From Candidatus Saccharimonadales bacterium (GTDB taxonomy: Bacteria; Patescibacteriota; Saccharimonadia; Saccharimonadales; Saccharimonadaceae), in NCBI GenBank assembly GCA_039928925.1, contig JBDSSF010000001.1, positions 124,001-188,000 on the forward strand: DNA of 64,000 nt, read 5' to 3'. Positions within the stretch are counted from its first letter, which is position 1, and each line of letters begins with the position of its first letter. Under the pieces are notes generated by a model. That model was not told the DNA's origin. It was given only the letters and a program-made list of their open reading frames with translations, and searched no databases. Of the stretch, positions 16,679 to 26,042 are shown one piece after another. A program made the position numbers and the translations under genes.

Positions 16679-18232
16679 ATGTTAAAAGCAGCTCTCGTGA
16701 CAACAACGGGCCAGCTCAAACGACCATCAAAAAGTCCCGATGAAGCACTCGGTATTTTGTTTGCTGATGTTCAGAAAAACAAGGTATATAACGATGGCAA
16801 AACGTTTGTCGATCTTATCCCGCGCCGCCGCATGAAGTCGATTCAGCAGGAATATCTTCTTGCAAAAAAGGATCCAGCATTCGAACTTCGTGATTTTGTC
16901 AGTCGACATTTTTATGAGTTTGGTGGAAGCGGCTCGGAGTATGTGACAAATCCTGCCATGTCACCTCGGCAGCATATTGCAGAACTGTGGCACGTCCTAG
17001 AACGTAAAAACCGACGTGATCGCGGGTCACTCATCGCACTCCCACACCCGTATATTGTTCCAGGTGGTCGGTTTAATGAACAGTTCTACTGGGACAGCTA
17101 CTTCATTATGCTAGGACTTGCGGCAGATAATAGGTGGGACGTAATTGAGGGAATGATGCGAAACTACGCGTACATGATTCGTAAGTTTGGCTTTATTCCA
17201 ACAGCAAATCGGACCTACTTTTTGAGTCGGTCACAGCCACCTTTTTTCGCTCAAATGGTGAAGCTACTTGCTCGTCATAGAGGACGTACGAGGACATATG
17301 CAGAATATCTTCCGTACCTTCTTGCGGAACATCGCTTTTGGATGAAGGGTCGACGTAATCTCAGTAAGCAGGAACACAAGGCGTTTGCGCGAGTTGTTGA
17401 AATGCCAAATGGTATCCTCGTCAATCGTTACTACGATAACAAAACGACACCACGCCCAGAATCACTACGTGAAGATGAGGAGACAGCAGAATCTGCTGAG
17501 CACCGACACGCCGACAGACTGTATCTCCATCTTCGGGCAGGTGCTGAATCAGGATGGGACTTTAGTTCTCGTTGGTTCCTTGATCCACATGACATCAATA
17601 CGATTCATACGGCAGATATTATTCCAGTAGATCTTAACGCACTTTTATATCAACTCGAAACGACAATCGTCGAAGCATACCAATTAATTAAGCAGCCACT
17701 TCTCGCTCGTAAATATCAAACTCAGGCAGATCGTCGCCTGGTTGCTATTCAAAAATACTGCTGGGACGAAAAAGCTGGATTCTTTGTCGACTATAACTTC
17801 CATCACGGCAAACCAACTGGTCAGCTAACACTTGCTGCTGTTTTTCCTCTATATGCAAAAATTGCCACATCAAAACAGGCAGCACTCGTTGCAGCAAAAC
17901 TCGAAAAAGACTTCCTAAAATCTGGAGGTTTAGTTACGACGCTCGAAACAACAGGCCAACAGTGGGATGCGCCAAATGGCTGGGCGCCACTTCAATGGAT
18001 TGCTATTGAGGGCCTTAGGAGCTATGGCTATCACGCCCTCGCAGACGAAATAAAGAAGCGATGGGTTGTTGGCAACCTTGAAGTATTTCATAGTAAACAC
18101 AAACTTGTTGAAAAGTATGCAGTCGAAGGAAATGATCGACTTGGTGGGGGAGGAGAGTATCCTTTACAAGATGGATTTGGCTGGACTAACGGTGTCCTTG
18201 CGACGCTTCTGAGCGAAGACGAATCTAAATAA
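16679..18232 (+). CDS. Cytoplasmic trehalase, glycoside hydrolase family 37
   Basis: 517 residues without a signal peptide. Both GH37 signatures are present: PGGRFNEQFYWDSYF (about residue 128) and QWDAPNGWAPLQW (about 435), plus GAESGWDFSSRWF and the C-terminal GGGGEYPLQDGFGWTNG. The enzyme splits alpha,alpha-trehalose into two glucoses, a possible carbon source or stress-sugar turnover. I start at the ATG at 16679; the frame is open further upstream but that part overlaps the typA terminator. The 3' end overlaps the stop of the convergent hydrolase gene by eight bases, so both are carbohydrate enzymes with interlocked ends. Confidence 0.92.
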   Translation: MLKAALVTTTGQLKRPSKSPDEALGILFADVQKNKVYNDGKTFVDLIPRRRMKSIQQEYLLAKKDPAFELRDFVSRHFYEFGGSGSEYVTNPAMSPRQHIAELWHVLERKNRRDRGSLIALPHPYIVPGGRFNEQFYWDSYFIMLGLAADNRWDVIEGMMRNYAYMIRKFGFIPTANRTYFLSRSQPPFFAQMVKLLARHRGRTRTYAEYLPYLLAEHRFWMKGRRNLSKQEHKAFARVVEMPNGILVNRYYDNKTTPRPESLREDEETAESAEHRHADRLYLHLRAGAESGWDFSSRWFLDPHDINTIHTADIIPVDLNALLYQLETTIVEAYQLIKQPLLARKYQTQADRRLVAIQKYCWDEKAGFFVDYNFHHGKPTGQLTLAAVFPLYAKIATSKQAALVAAKLEKDFLKSGGLVTTLETTGQQWDAPNGWAPLQWIAIEGLRSYGYHALADEIKKRWVVGNLEVFHSKHKLVEKYAVEGNDRLGGGGEYPLQDGFGWTNGVLATLLSEDESK

Positions 18233-19703
18233 GTCCGCGTCTTGCTAGTCGTTTTTTGATTGCGAGTGTTGCCGCAACGCTCCACGCTTGTACTTCCTGA
18301 GGGGGTTGCTCGACTTTATTCTCACGTCCATTTACTTCGTCCCAAAGGACAATTGTCTGTGTATTAATTGAAATAGTTGGCTCTTCATCACCGCGAACAT
18401 ATTCAGGAAAAATGCGAGTTTGTTCGACGGCAGCGAGTACTCTTCGATCGAGTTCATCAGCTTCATCACCATAATCAAGTCTTCGAAGACCTTTTGCAAT
18501 ATGGTGCGTATCCCATAGCCACACACTTCCGCAGTGGTAGGCACCTGGACGGAAGCGAACTTCATCTGAGGCGAGTGTTCGAATGCCTGCACTTGCAAGT
18601 AACTCAGGGCTAAATAGACGAGAGACCGTGGCCTCACGCCTTCCGACGATATCTGGATCATCTCCTTTTAAAAGACGAGAATTAAGTACATGTCCCATGT
18701 TTGATGTTTTTAATTTGAGCTGTCTCAGATTGTTATTTTCATCACGATCTGTTCCAAGGACAAAGTAGCCGTCTTCATCATTTGTCCAGAAAACTTCAAG
18801 AATTGTTCGACGAAGTTCAGCTGCTTTTTCACGTAGGACTGCAGCACGATCTGGTTGATCGTATACATCTTCAAATAGCTCGGCGGCATCAATAAGCGCA
18901 TCGAATGTCGTCACTTGAACTTCAATTGAAGCGATCCCCTTAGAATGGTTGGCGAGTGTTCCGTCTTTGTGATGATAGGCGTCCCAAGAATCTTTCCATA
19001 CTTGGTTTTCGATACCCCTAGGAAGAATTGACTGGTACTCAAGGAGACCTTCGGGATTCTTCTTAAGACGTGCTTCAATCCACGCAAGGGCTGCTTCAAA
19101 TGCATAGCTAATCGTACGCTGCTCACCTGATCGATCAGTATAAGGTTGAGACAGAAAGCCATGATTTTCTTCAGATCGCTGCGTGTAAGCAGTAAGCGTT
19201 CTAATAAATTCAGGTGTCGCATCAACAGAGCCATAATATGGCCAGCCCCAGCCAAGACGTTTTGTGAGTTCGACTGCTATTGGGTCATCTGGATTTCTAA
19301 TTTCATGTGCGATTCTACCCGGCTCTTCTTCGCGCTCAGTATTAAACGCTACTCCTTGGAACTGTGCAGCTGAAAGAATGGTCGCCCGTGCAAGTTCAGG
19401 GTAGCTGGTGATAAGATCAATTGCAACGCGGAGTCCATCACGCCCGAAGTTTGCTTTATATAAATCAAGATGTGCAGGGACATTATCTGTATCAAAGGAA
19501 AGTGCAGCCCAGCTTGGTCCGTATGCCCCTATCTCTTCAGGCTTAGTTGACTGAGTAAGGCGAAGCATTTGTTCAAGACTTGATGGCTGTCTGTCACGCT
19601 TTCTAGCCGGGTGTTCAACCACAGGATAAAGAATACGTTCGCCGGGGAGGAGGCGAAAGCCGCTTGGTGTCTGAATTTCAGGATGAGGTCCGACTGTCTC
19701 CAT
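18225..19703 (-). CDS. Glycogen-debranching/amylo-alpha-1,6-glucosidase-like hydrolase
   Basis: 492 residues of an (alpha/alpha)6-barrel type, with patterns found in amylo-alpha-1,6-glucosidase and related mannosylglycerate-hydrolase-like domains: KANFGRDGLRVAIDL, GWGWPYYGSVDATPEFI, SWDAYHHKDG and FRPGAYHCGSVWLWDTH. It has no signal peptide and would act on an internal alpha-glucan or glucoside. The -10 box TATACT ends exactly six bases before the ATG, a leaderless arrangement. It converges with trehalase; the neighbour downstream of its promoter is a glycosyltransferase transcribed divergently, so this is a small sugar-metabolism patch. Confidence 0.8.
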   Translation of the reverse strand: METVGPHPEIQTPSGFRLLPGERILYPVVEHPARKRDRQPSSLEQMLRLTQSTKPEEIGAYGPSWAALSFDTDNVPAHLDLYKANFGRDGLRVAIDLITSYPELARATILSAAQFQGVAFNTEREEEPGRIAHEIRNPDDPIAVELTKRLGWGWPYYGSVDATPEFIRTLTAYTQRSEENHGFLSQPYTDRSGEQRTISYAFEAALAWIEARLKKNPEGLLEYQSILPRGIENQVWKDSWDAYHHKDGTLANHSKGIASIEVQVTTFDALIDAAELFEDVYDQPDRAAVLREKAAELRRTILEVFWTNDEDGYFVLGTDRDENNNLRQLKLKTSNMGHVLNSRLLKGDDPDIVGRREATVSRLFSPELLASAGIRTLASDEVRFRPGAYHCGSVWLWDTHHIAKGLRRLDYGDEADELDRRVLAAVEQTRIFPEYVRGDEEPTISINTQTIVLWDEVNGRENKVEQPPQEVQAWSVAATLAIKKRLARRGLI

Positions 19704-19742
19704 ACACCTAGTATACCCAATGAATGCTATAATGGGTACTTG

Positions 19743-20936
19743 ATGAGTAAATCAAATCTTCGCGTGGCCATGATTGCACCCCCATGGCTTGCTCTACCGA
19801 TCAAAGGCTATGGTGGCATCGAACTTGTTATTGAAGGATTAGTTAATGAACTAGCTAAACAGAATGTTGAAGTCGTATTGTTTGCTAATGGCGCAAGAAA
19901 AATGCCAGATGTGAAAACCTTTTCGTACTACAATAAAGAATTATTCGATGTTATCGACGAACCGTACTACGATGCGCCGCTTCAAATCATGCAAACACAT
20001 CTTAACTTTGCACTTAAAGAGATTGAAAAAGATGGTAAGTTTGATATTATCCACGATCATAATCCATATATTGGTCCAGCTTTCTTTTCACTTGCAAGCA
20101 GGATAGAAGGAATACCGCCCGTTATCCATACATTCCATGGCCCTCCTTTTTCAGGTACCATGAAGCCAAAAAGTAAACATGTTGACAACAGACCGCAGCT
20201 TGAGTACATGAACCTTGGTAACTTATTTATGACCTGTATTTCTGAGGCGATGGCAGCACATGCGCCAAAAGAGCTAGATGCTCATATGCTTCCAGCCGTC
20301 CATAATGCAATAGATCTTGATAGTTTTCCATTTAAGAAAGTAAAGCAAAACTACTACATTACGCTTGCCAGATTTACTGCAGATAAAGGACAAAAAACAG
20401 CAGTAAGATTTGCCGCTAAGTATAAAAAACGCCTTCGTATGGCCGGAACAATTGCCGGTATTGGATCAAATCGTAAAATATTATTCGAGCTTTCAAATCC
20501 ACTTAGCTCATACCGAAAGAATGAAGAATTTCGTTACTATAGCGACAAGATTTTGCCTTACGTCCTAAGATATCCTCGGATTACTTATTCGGGTAATCTT
20601 AGCGGCAGAGAGAAAATGAAATTCTTATCTAATGCAAAGGCGCTCCTATTTCCAATTGACTGGGACGAACCGTTTGGCATGGCAGTCATCGAAGCACTTG
20701 CGTGCGGTACGCCGGTTGTTGCCATGAGACGTGGTGCAATGCCAGAAATCATAGAGCACGGTGTGAACGGATTCCTCGCTGATACTGAAGAAGAATTCTT
20801 CGAGTACGCAAATCGGGTTGATGAGATTGATCCTGCAGATTGTCGTAAGTCTGTTGAGGCAAAATTCTCTGCAAAACGAATGGCCGCAACGTACATTGAT
20901 CGCTATAACGAGATTCTAAAGATTGTTAAAAAATAG
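19743..20936 (+). CDS. Family 4 glycosyltransferase
   Basis: 397 residues with the two-domain GT-B fold: N-terminal GYGGIELVIEGLVNELAKQ (acceptor domain) and C-terminal WDEPFGMAVIEALACGTPVVA with the paired glutamates that bind the nucleotide sugar. It would transfer a sugar from an activated donor to a glycan or lipid in the cytoplasm. The -10 box TATAAT (19728-19733) ends nine bases before the ATG and six before an in-frame TTG at 19740, so the mRNA is leaderless or nearly so. It is divergent from the debranching-enzyme-like gene and overlaps the stop of rarA by 11 bases. Confidence 0.9.
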   Translation: MSKSNLRVAMIAPPWLALPIKGYGGIELVIEGLVNELAKQNVEVVLFANGARKMPDVKTFSYYNKELFDVIDEPYYDAPLQIMQTHLNFALKEIEKDGKFDIIHDHNPYIGPAFFSLASRIEGIPPVIHTFHGPPFSGTMKPKSKHVDNRPQLEYMNLGNLFMTCISEAMAAHAPKELDAHMLPAVHNAIDLDSFPFKKVKQNYYITLARFTADKGQKTAVRFAAKYKKRLRMAGTIAGIGSNRKILFELSNPLSSYRKNEEFRYYSDKILPYVLRYPRITYSGNLSGREKMKFLSNAKALLFPIDWDEPFGMAVIEALACGTPVVAMRRGAMPEIIEHGVNGFLADTEEEFFEYANRVDEIDPADCRKSVEAKFSAKRMAATYIDRYNEILKIVKK

Positions 20937-22098
20937 TCTTTCCGTTTAACTCGTCGGGCAAAAACCCTTTGTCATGCTTGAAATTAGCTTTCCACTCGTA
21001 GCCTTCATTATAGCCAATATCTTTCATTAATTTTGTCGGTGCATTGCGAAGATGAAGGGGCACTGGGGCATCTGGATACTGCTTCGCGAGTGCCTGGGCG
21101 TTATGCATCGCATCGGTTGTCTGTCTGGACTTTTCGCTCCTTGCAAGTGCCGTTGCAACGTGGAAAAGGGTGTAGCTACTTTCTGGCATACCAACTCGTT
21201 CTACAGCCTGGAAAGCTTGAAGCGCCAGTCCCAAGGCACCATTTCCAGCAAGTCCAATATCTTCACTAGCAAATATGACCATACGGCGCGCAATAAACTT
21301 TGGATCCTCACCAGCATCAATCATCCGGGCTAGGTAATAGAGCGTTGCATCAACGTTACTGCCGCGCATACTTTTAATAAAAGCAGAGATAACGTTATAG
21401 TGCATGTCGCCTTTTTTATCGTAGCCAGGGACACGCTTTTGAGCAGCGACTTTGACAATTTCCGGCGTCACTTTTTCGCCCATAGAAAGAGCCAGCTCAA
21501 GGTTACCAAGTGCTACCCGGGCATCACCGCCAGATAATTCGGCTAGATAATCAAGTGCAGATTTCGTCACCTGTTTTTCTTTCTTTTCATCTTTAAGAGC
21601 TCGACTAAGAATATCGATAATTTCATCCTTGCTCAGCGGCTGGAGCACAAGCACTCGGCTGCGAGAAAGTAGTGGGTTAATCACTTCAAAACTTGGGTTT
21701 TCTGTCGTTGCTCCAATAAGTGTAATGAGCCCGGATTCTACATGAGGCAAAAAGGCATCTTGTTGTGCTTTATTAAACCTATGTATTTCATCAACAAATA
21801 AGATAGTGCGAAGTTGCAGGTTCCAGTTCTGGCGAGCATGTTCGACAATTCGTTCAACGTCTTTTTTACCGCTTGTTACAGCAGATATCTCAATGAATTC
21901 GGCTTCTACTTCACGGGCAATTATTCTAGCCAGCGTTGTTTTGCCACTTCCGGGTGGCCCCCAAAGAATAAGACTGACTGGTTCACGTGAGCGAACGATT
22001 TGTCGAAGGATTTCACCGTCACCTAACAGATGGTGTTGTCCAATCACCTCATCAAGTGTTGTTGGCCGCATCCTCTCGGCGAGGGGTACTCGTTGCAT
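20926..22098 (-). CDS. rarA: Replication-associated recombination AAA+ ATPase RarA (MgsA)
   Basis: 390 residues: Walker [10 protein letters not shown] (about residue 48), Walker [12 protein letters not shown], sensor [11 protein letters not shown], and the C-terminal tetramerisation domain ([37 protein letters not shown]). RarA acts at stalled or damaged replication forks. The -10 box TATACT ends six bases before the ATG, so the mRNA is leaderless. Its promoter is divergent from ddl. Confidence 0.95.
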   Translation of the reverse strand: MQRVPLAERMRPTTLDEVIGQHHLLGDGEILRQIVRSREPVSLILWGPPGSGKTTLARIIAREVEAEFIEISAVTSGKKDVERIVEHARQNWNLQLRTILFVDEIHRFNKAQQDAFLPHVESGLITLIGATTENPSFEVINPLLSRSRVLVLQPLSKDEIIDILSRALKDEKKEKQVTKSALDYLAELSGGDARVALGNLELALSMGEKVTPEIVKVAAQKRVPGYDKKGDMHYNVISAFIKSMRGSNVDATLYYLARMIDAGEDPKFIARRMVIFASEDIGLAGNGALGLALQAFQAVERVGMPESSYTLFHVATALARSEKSRQTTDAMHNAQALAKQYPDAPVPLHLRNAPTKLMKDIGYNEGYEWKANFKHDKGFLPDELNGKTIF

Positions 22099-22132
22099 GT
22101 ACCTAGTATACCTTGTATGATAGATCTACAAC

Positions 22133-23170
22133 ATGCAGCGACCTACCGTACTATTACTTTTTGGCGGTGAATCGTCCGAGCACGATGTCTCGATTTCTTC
22201 TGCGCGCAATGTCTACGCTGCAATCGACAATACAAAATACCAGGTTGAACTTGGCTTTATTGATAGGCAAGGTAAGTGGTGGCTCATAGATAAGTTCGGC
22301 CAGGAAGTGACGTCACGTGACGCAGCGCAGCTCGCGCCAGTTCTGGGCACGGCGAGCTTTGTTACGTTCCCAAGTAGTCGGGTTATCATGCCAGATGTTA
22401 TTCTCCCAATCCTCCATGGTAAAAATGGTGAGGATGGTGCAGTCCAAGGCCTTGCGCAGCTTCTCCATATCCCTGTTGTTGGATGTGACATGACCGCCAG
22501 CGCCATTTGTATGGATAAAGTCGCAACCAAAGAAATACTATCAAGCAGTGGTATTAAGATAGTGCCATACGAAGTTCACCATAAAATGCAGGAACTCCCC
22601 GACTTCAGTAAGCTTAATATGACACTCGGATGCCCGTTATTTGTGAAGCCCTCAAGGTCAGGTAGCTCAGTTGGTGTAAGTAAAGTTCACACTGAAGACG
22701 AACTCATCCAGGCACTTGAAACTGCTCATCGACACGATGAGGTTGCCTTAATTGAGCGGGGGATCACAGCACGTGAAATAGAAGTTGCCATTATTGGTAA
22801 TCCACCCTACCACGAAGCAAGTGTTGCAGGTGAAATTCAACCAGATGGAGAATTTTACAGTTATGACTCTAAATATGCGGGGTCAAGTGAGTCAAAAGTT
22901 ATTATCCCAGCCGATCTCACGGATGATCAGCATAAGACCATCCAAAACCTTGCACTTCGTATCTATGAGCTACTCGGATGTAAGGGTCTAGCACGTGTAG
23001 ATTTCTTTCTCACCCCTGAAGGAGAGATATTTTTAAATGAAATAAATACAATTCCTGGCTTCACAAATATTAGTATGTATCCAAAATTATGGCAGGCAAG
23101 TGGGCTGACGTACCCGCAGCTTATTGAAAAACTTATTCACCTCGCTCTTGATATTCCATCAAGCACTTGA
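22133..23170 (+). CDS. ddl: D-alanine--D-alanine ligase
   Basis: 345-residue ATP-grasp enzyme that makes the D-Ala-D-Ala dipeptide of peptidoglycan. Visible are GGESSEHDVSISSA at the N-terminus, HGKNGEDGAVQG, KPSRSGSSVGVSKV, ARVDFFLTPEGEIFLNEINT and PGFTNISMYPKLW, all standard Ddl motifs. A -10-like box TATGAT ends 11 bases before the ATG, leaving a leader of only a few bases. Together with the MurF-like ligase at 41.4 kb it shows that the cell makes its own peptidoglycan. Confidence 0.95.
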   Translation: MQRPTVLLLFGGESSEHDVSISSARNVYAAIDNTKYQVELGFIDRQGKWWLIDKFGQEVTSRDAAQLAPVLGTASFVTFPSSRVIMPDVILPILHGKNGEDGAVQGLAQLLHIPVVGCDMTASAICMDKVATKEILSSSGIKIVPYEVHHKMQELPDFSKLNMTLGCPLFVKPSRSGSSVGVSKVHTEDELIQALETAHRHDEVALIERGITAREIEVAIIGNPPYHEASVAGEIQPDGEFYSYDSKYAGSSESKVIIPADLTDDQHKTIQNLALRIYELLGCKGLARVDFFLTPEGEIFLNEINTIPGFTNISMYPKLWQASGLTYPQLIEKLIHLALDIPSST

Positions 23171-23208
23171 AAAGTCACGCGCTACTAAGGTATAATCATC
23201 AATGTTAT

Positions 23209-23284
23209 GCGGGTGTAGCTCAGTTGTTAGAGCGCTTCCTTGCCAAGGAAGAGGTCGAGAGTTAGAGTCTCTTCACCCGCACCA
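23209..23284 (+). tRNA. tRNA-Gly (GCC)
   Basis: 76 bases with acceptor arms GCGGGTG/CACCCGC, anticodon GCC in the loop of a CTTCC/GGAAG stem, a T-loop AGTTAGAGTCT-like arm and an encoded ACCA end. The T-loop GTTAGAG departs from the usual GTTCGA. Confidence 0.92.
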
Positions 23285-23303
23285 ATTTAGTAATTTTGTT
23301 TAG

Positions 23304-23324
23304 TACGTCGTAAGGCGTATTTTT
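23304..23324 (+). terminator. tRNA-Gly terminator
   Basis: Six-bp stem TACGTC/GGCGTA with a GTAA loop, followed by TTTTT. Confidence 0.65.
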
Positions 23325-23403
23325 CATATGTGGCTCCACGTCTGCTAAACTGCTTCAAGTGGGCGACGCGACCATAAAAGTCTCCTCCTGGTATACTTAT
23401 TAC

Positions 23404-23838
23404 ATGGACTATAAAAATTTCTTAGTAGACTTCTCCTCAGTAGACCTAACTGATGTCTATAGCGAATGGATGTGGCTTATTGATGTATCTGATCTCAGCC
23501 GGCCGCTTGGCATGACTTCGTTTGGAGATCTTTTCTTTCAAAAAGATAATTACGAAGTCTATTTTTTAGATACTTTAGAGGGAACCGTGGAGTTATTTGC
23601 TGAGTCTCAAGAGGAGATGATAGCTAAGTTATCAGTACAGGAAAATCTTGATAACTATATGATGACAGCACTCGTCACAACACTACGTGAAAAAAATATT
23701 AAATTAAAAATAAATGAACTATACATATTTAACGTTCACCCAATCATAGGTGGTGAGGCTGTGTCTAGTAACGTGAGTGTCGTAACCATGAGAGTTGCGC
23801 TATCATTAATCGGCCAACTCCATCGTCAAGTGCGTTAA
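23404..23838 (+). CDS. Tdi1-like (DUF1851) immunity-type protein
   Basis: 144 residues. The pattern (YSEWMWLID, then TSFGDLFFQKDNYEVYFLDTLEG, and a C-terminal HPIIGGEAVSSN followed by SLIGQLHRQ) fits the C-terminal domain of T6SS immunity protein Tdi1 (DUF1851). Family members protect against DNase-type interbacterial toxins, but many relatives stand alone. No toxin or secretion gene adjoins it, so it would be an orphan. The -10 box TATACT ends six bases before the ATG at 23404, a leaderless start. Its role here is inference. Confidence 0.55.
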   Translation: MDYKNFLVDFSSVDLTDVYSEWMWLIDVSDLSRPLGMTSFGDLFFQKDNYEVYFLDTLEGTVELFAESQEEMIAKLSVQENLDNYMMTALVTTLREKNIKLKINELYIFNVHPIIGGEAVSSNVSVVTMRVALSLIGQLHRQVR

Positions 23839-23921
23839 GCTCCTGCATAAAAGATACGCATATGTATCTGTTTTCAAAGAAATATGCACGCTACTAACAC
23901 AGGGGCTATATAATGATAGGA

Positions 23922-24728
23922 ATGGCGGAACATAAAATGAAGAATTTGCTTGGTAATTCACGCTTTTATATTTTAGTTAGCTCTGTTTTACTGAGCATTA
24001 TTATTGCGGCATACATACGTCTACAGATACCAAGCGATCAACTCTACTACATTCGTATCCAACAACTGTTTGGCCTTTTTGCTATCATATATTGGCTCCT
24101 GGCTCTCGTTATATCACCAATTGGCTACGTAATTGGTAAGCAGCGCATGAAGCATCTTGGTTTTGCAAGACGTGCCATAGGCGTATCAGCTGCCTACTTT
24201 GCGACGCTGCACGGTGCGGTAGCACTTTGGGGTCAGCTTGGTGGTCTGAGTGCGCTTGCTTTATTGCCACCACTATTTCAGTGGTCGATAGCAGGTGGTG
24301 CGATTGGTCTTTTTATACTCCTCATTATGGCAGCGACGTCGTTTGATAAAGTCATTTCCTTCATGACATTTACAAAATGGAAATGGCTGCACAGGCTCGT
24401 TTACATTGGGTTCATATTAGTTTGTTTGCATATCTGGACGATTGGTACGCACTTAGCATACATGGGTGTGCAGTGGACGGCATTTACTGCGCTCGTTATA
24501 TTAAGCGGATTAGAGTTATTTAGAACTATAAAGCTTGTGAACGACAAATATCTCCATTTTGAAAAAAGAGAAATGATAACACTTTTTGGTGCTAGTTGGG
24601 TGATAATTATTTTTCTTATATCTTTAACACCTGTCTTTGTACAGAATTACTACAGCAAACACGAAAGCCATAGTGAGGAGCATACAGTCAGTACCGAAGA
24701 CTCTCATAGCGAGGCACATAATGAGTAA
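23922..24728 (+). CDS. Ferric-reductase-like haem membrane protein with histidine-rich tail
   Basis: 268 residues, about seven membrane helices. The middle part resembles the ferric-reductase transmembrane domain (YedZ/MsrQ type), with likely haem-ligand histidines in TLHGAVALWGQ and WLHRLVYIGFILVCLHIW. There is no flavin or NAD domain. The last 24 residues form a His/Glu-rich tail with five histidines (KHESHSEEH..., then DSHSEAHNE), a probable metal-binding segment. The -10 TATAAT overlaps an upstream ATG, so translation must start at 23922, seven bases after the box (leaderless). It overlaps the next gene by eight bases, showing a translationally coupled operon with two secreted histidine-headed proteins. 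Confidence 0.8.
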   Translation: MAEHKMKNLLGNSRFYILVSSVLLSIIIAAYIRLQIPSDQLYYIRIQQLFGLFAIIYWLLALVISPIGYVIGKQRMKHLGFARRAIGVSAAYFATLHGAVALWGQLGGLSALALLPPLFQWSIAGGAIGLFILLIMAATSFDKVISFMTFTKWKWLHRLVYIGFILVCLHIWTIGTHLAYMGVQWTAFTALVILSGLELFRTIKLVNDKYLHFEKREMITLFGASWVIIIFLISLTPVFVQNYYSKHESHSEEHTVSTEDSHSEAHNE

Positions 24729-25245
24729 AATGATACTCATTTCTCTACTACTCTTTGTTGGCCTAAGTACTGTCTTATCAAAGCCAGTATTTGCTCACGT
24801 CCTTATTAGTGATGATACTAAAACTGTCGGTGCCGTTCTCCACGTCGTGCCAGATGATGACCCGATTGCAGGCCAGCAAGCCAATCTCTACTTTGATATA
24901 CAAACCAAGAAGTTAAACGAAAAAAACACCAAGCTCACTATAACCAACTTAACAACAGATGAAAAAGCAGTCATACCAATTCAAGTAGATAATAGCTCGG
25001 TTAATGCGAATTACATATTTCCAGTGCAGGGGACTTACCAGCTAACTCTTATGGCAAGTTCTGATAAAGTATACACCTTCAACTATTCTCAGCGTATATC
25101 AAGAGGTGCGACAGGCAGCGCACTTGACAGGCCAACCTATCCGCTCGCTACTATTGCGCTAATATTCTCAGCAACACTGTTACTATTTCTGTTAATTATT
25201 ATGTTTAATCACCGAAAAGAAATAAATACGCACAGTTCATTCTAA
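24721..25245 (+). CDS. Secreted membrane-anchored protein with predicted N-terminal histidine
   Basis: 174 residues. A signal peptide (about 1-25) ends in KPVFA, and cleavage would expose histidine as the first residue (HVLISDD). The mature domain of about 120 residues is beta-rich with a second histidine (VLHVVPDDDP), resembling in layout CopC/YcnI-type beta-sandwiches, and a single C-terminal helix (about 140-160) anchors it outside the membrane. It overlaps the haem membrane protein by eight bases. Inference: a copper-binding partner that uses the N-terminal histidine (histidine-brace style). Another secreted metal-binding or electron-transfer fold remains possible. Confidence 0.6.
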   Translation: MSKMILISLLLFVGLSTVLSKPVFAHVLISDDTKTVGAVLHVVPDDDPIAGQQANLYFDIQTKKLNEKNTKLTITNLTTDEKAVIPIQVDNSSVNANYIFPVQGTYQLTLMASSDKVYTFNYSQRISRGATGSALDRPTYPLATIALIFSATLLLFLLIIMFNHRKEINTHSSF

Positions 25246-25300
25246 GTCTCTGATATACTTATCTTAGTTAACAGTTCCCATAAAGTAATAGGAGAAAGAT

Positions 25301-25942
25301 GTGTTAAAACAAGTAACTCAGAGATTGTCAGTAATTGGAGTATCGATTGGTGTAGCGACACTTGCTTTTAGCACGAGCGCTTTTGCTCACGTTGTTGTAA
25401 AGCCCGCCGAGGTTGTCACAGCTGGCTTCCAGACATTTACTATCGGAGTTCCAAACGAAAAAGATATTTCAACGACAAGTATTAAACTTGTTATTCCAGA
25501 CGGATTAAAATATGTACAGCCGACTCAAAAAGCAGGTTGGCAAATTGATGTTGAAAAAAGTGGTACTGGTGAAGATGCAGCTGTGAAATCTATCACATGG
25601 AGCGGTAACGAAGTAAAGGGCGGTTTCAGAGATGACTTTACTTTTAGTGGTCAAGTACCGGAAAAAGCTGCTGATTTGCAGTGGAAAGCCTACCAAACTT
25701 ACTCAGATGGTACGGTTGTATCTTGGGACAAGGCAGCTCAGGGTGAGGATAGCGAAACGACCACATCTGGGCCATTCTCAGTCACAAAAGTTGTCGCCGA
25801 CACTGCAACGGATACTTCGATCAAGAAGGCTGACCAAGCTGCAGCCGACGCAAAGAGTGAAGCGAGCACTGCACTATATGTGGGCGTTGCTGGTATCGTC
25901 GTTGGTTTAGCTGGTGTATACGTCGCTACTCGTAACAAGTAA
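25301..25942 (+). CDS. YcnI family (DUF1775) secreted copper-binding protein
   Basis: 213 residues from a GTG start with ribosome-binding site AGGAGA. The signal peptide ends STSAFA, leaving HVVVKPAEV at the mature N-terminus, the hallmark of YcnI: the N-terminal histidine with a conserved tryptophan forms a mono-histidine copper brace. The domain continues with ETTSIKLVIPDGL-like segments (here STTSIKLVIPDGL), GWQIDVEK, ITWSGNEVKGGF and WKAYQTYSDGTVVSW. A C-terminal helix (about 190-208) anchors it outside the cell. A separate promoter-like TATACT lies about 45 bases upstream, so it can be expressed alone or with the two genes before it. Confidence 0.88.
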   Translation: MLKQVTQRLSVIGVSIGVATLAFSTSAFAHVVVKPAEVVTAGFQTFTIGVPNEKDISTTSIKLVIPDGLKYVQPTQKAGWQIDVEKSGTGEDAAVKSITWSGNEVKGGFRDDFTFSGQVPEKAADLQWKAYQTYSDGTVVSWDKAAQGEDSETTTSGPFSVTKVVADTATDTSIKKADQAAADAKSEASTALYVGVAGIVVGLAGVYVATRNK

Positions 25943-26008
25943 AGAAATATAAATATAAATATAAAGTTTTGCGTTAGAGGTGAACTTCTTCGCCAAGCTC
26001 AAGCAAAC

Positions 26009-26037
26009 AAAAAGGACAAGCCGAGCTTGTCCTTTTT
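26009..26037. terminator. Bidirectional terminator between ycnI-like gene and MMPL gene
   Basis: Perfect 13-bp stem AAAAAGGACAAGC / GCTTGTCCTTTTT with a CGA loop, ending in T runs on both strands. Confidence 0.9.
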
Positions 26038-26042
26038 ATTTC

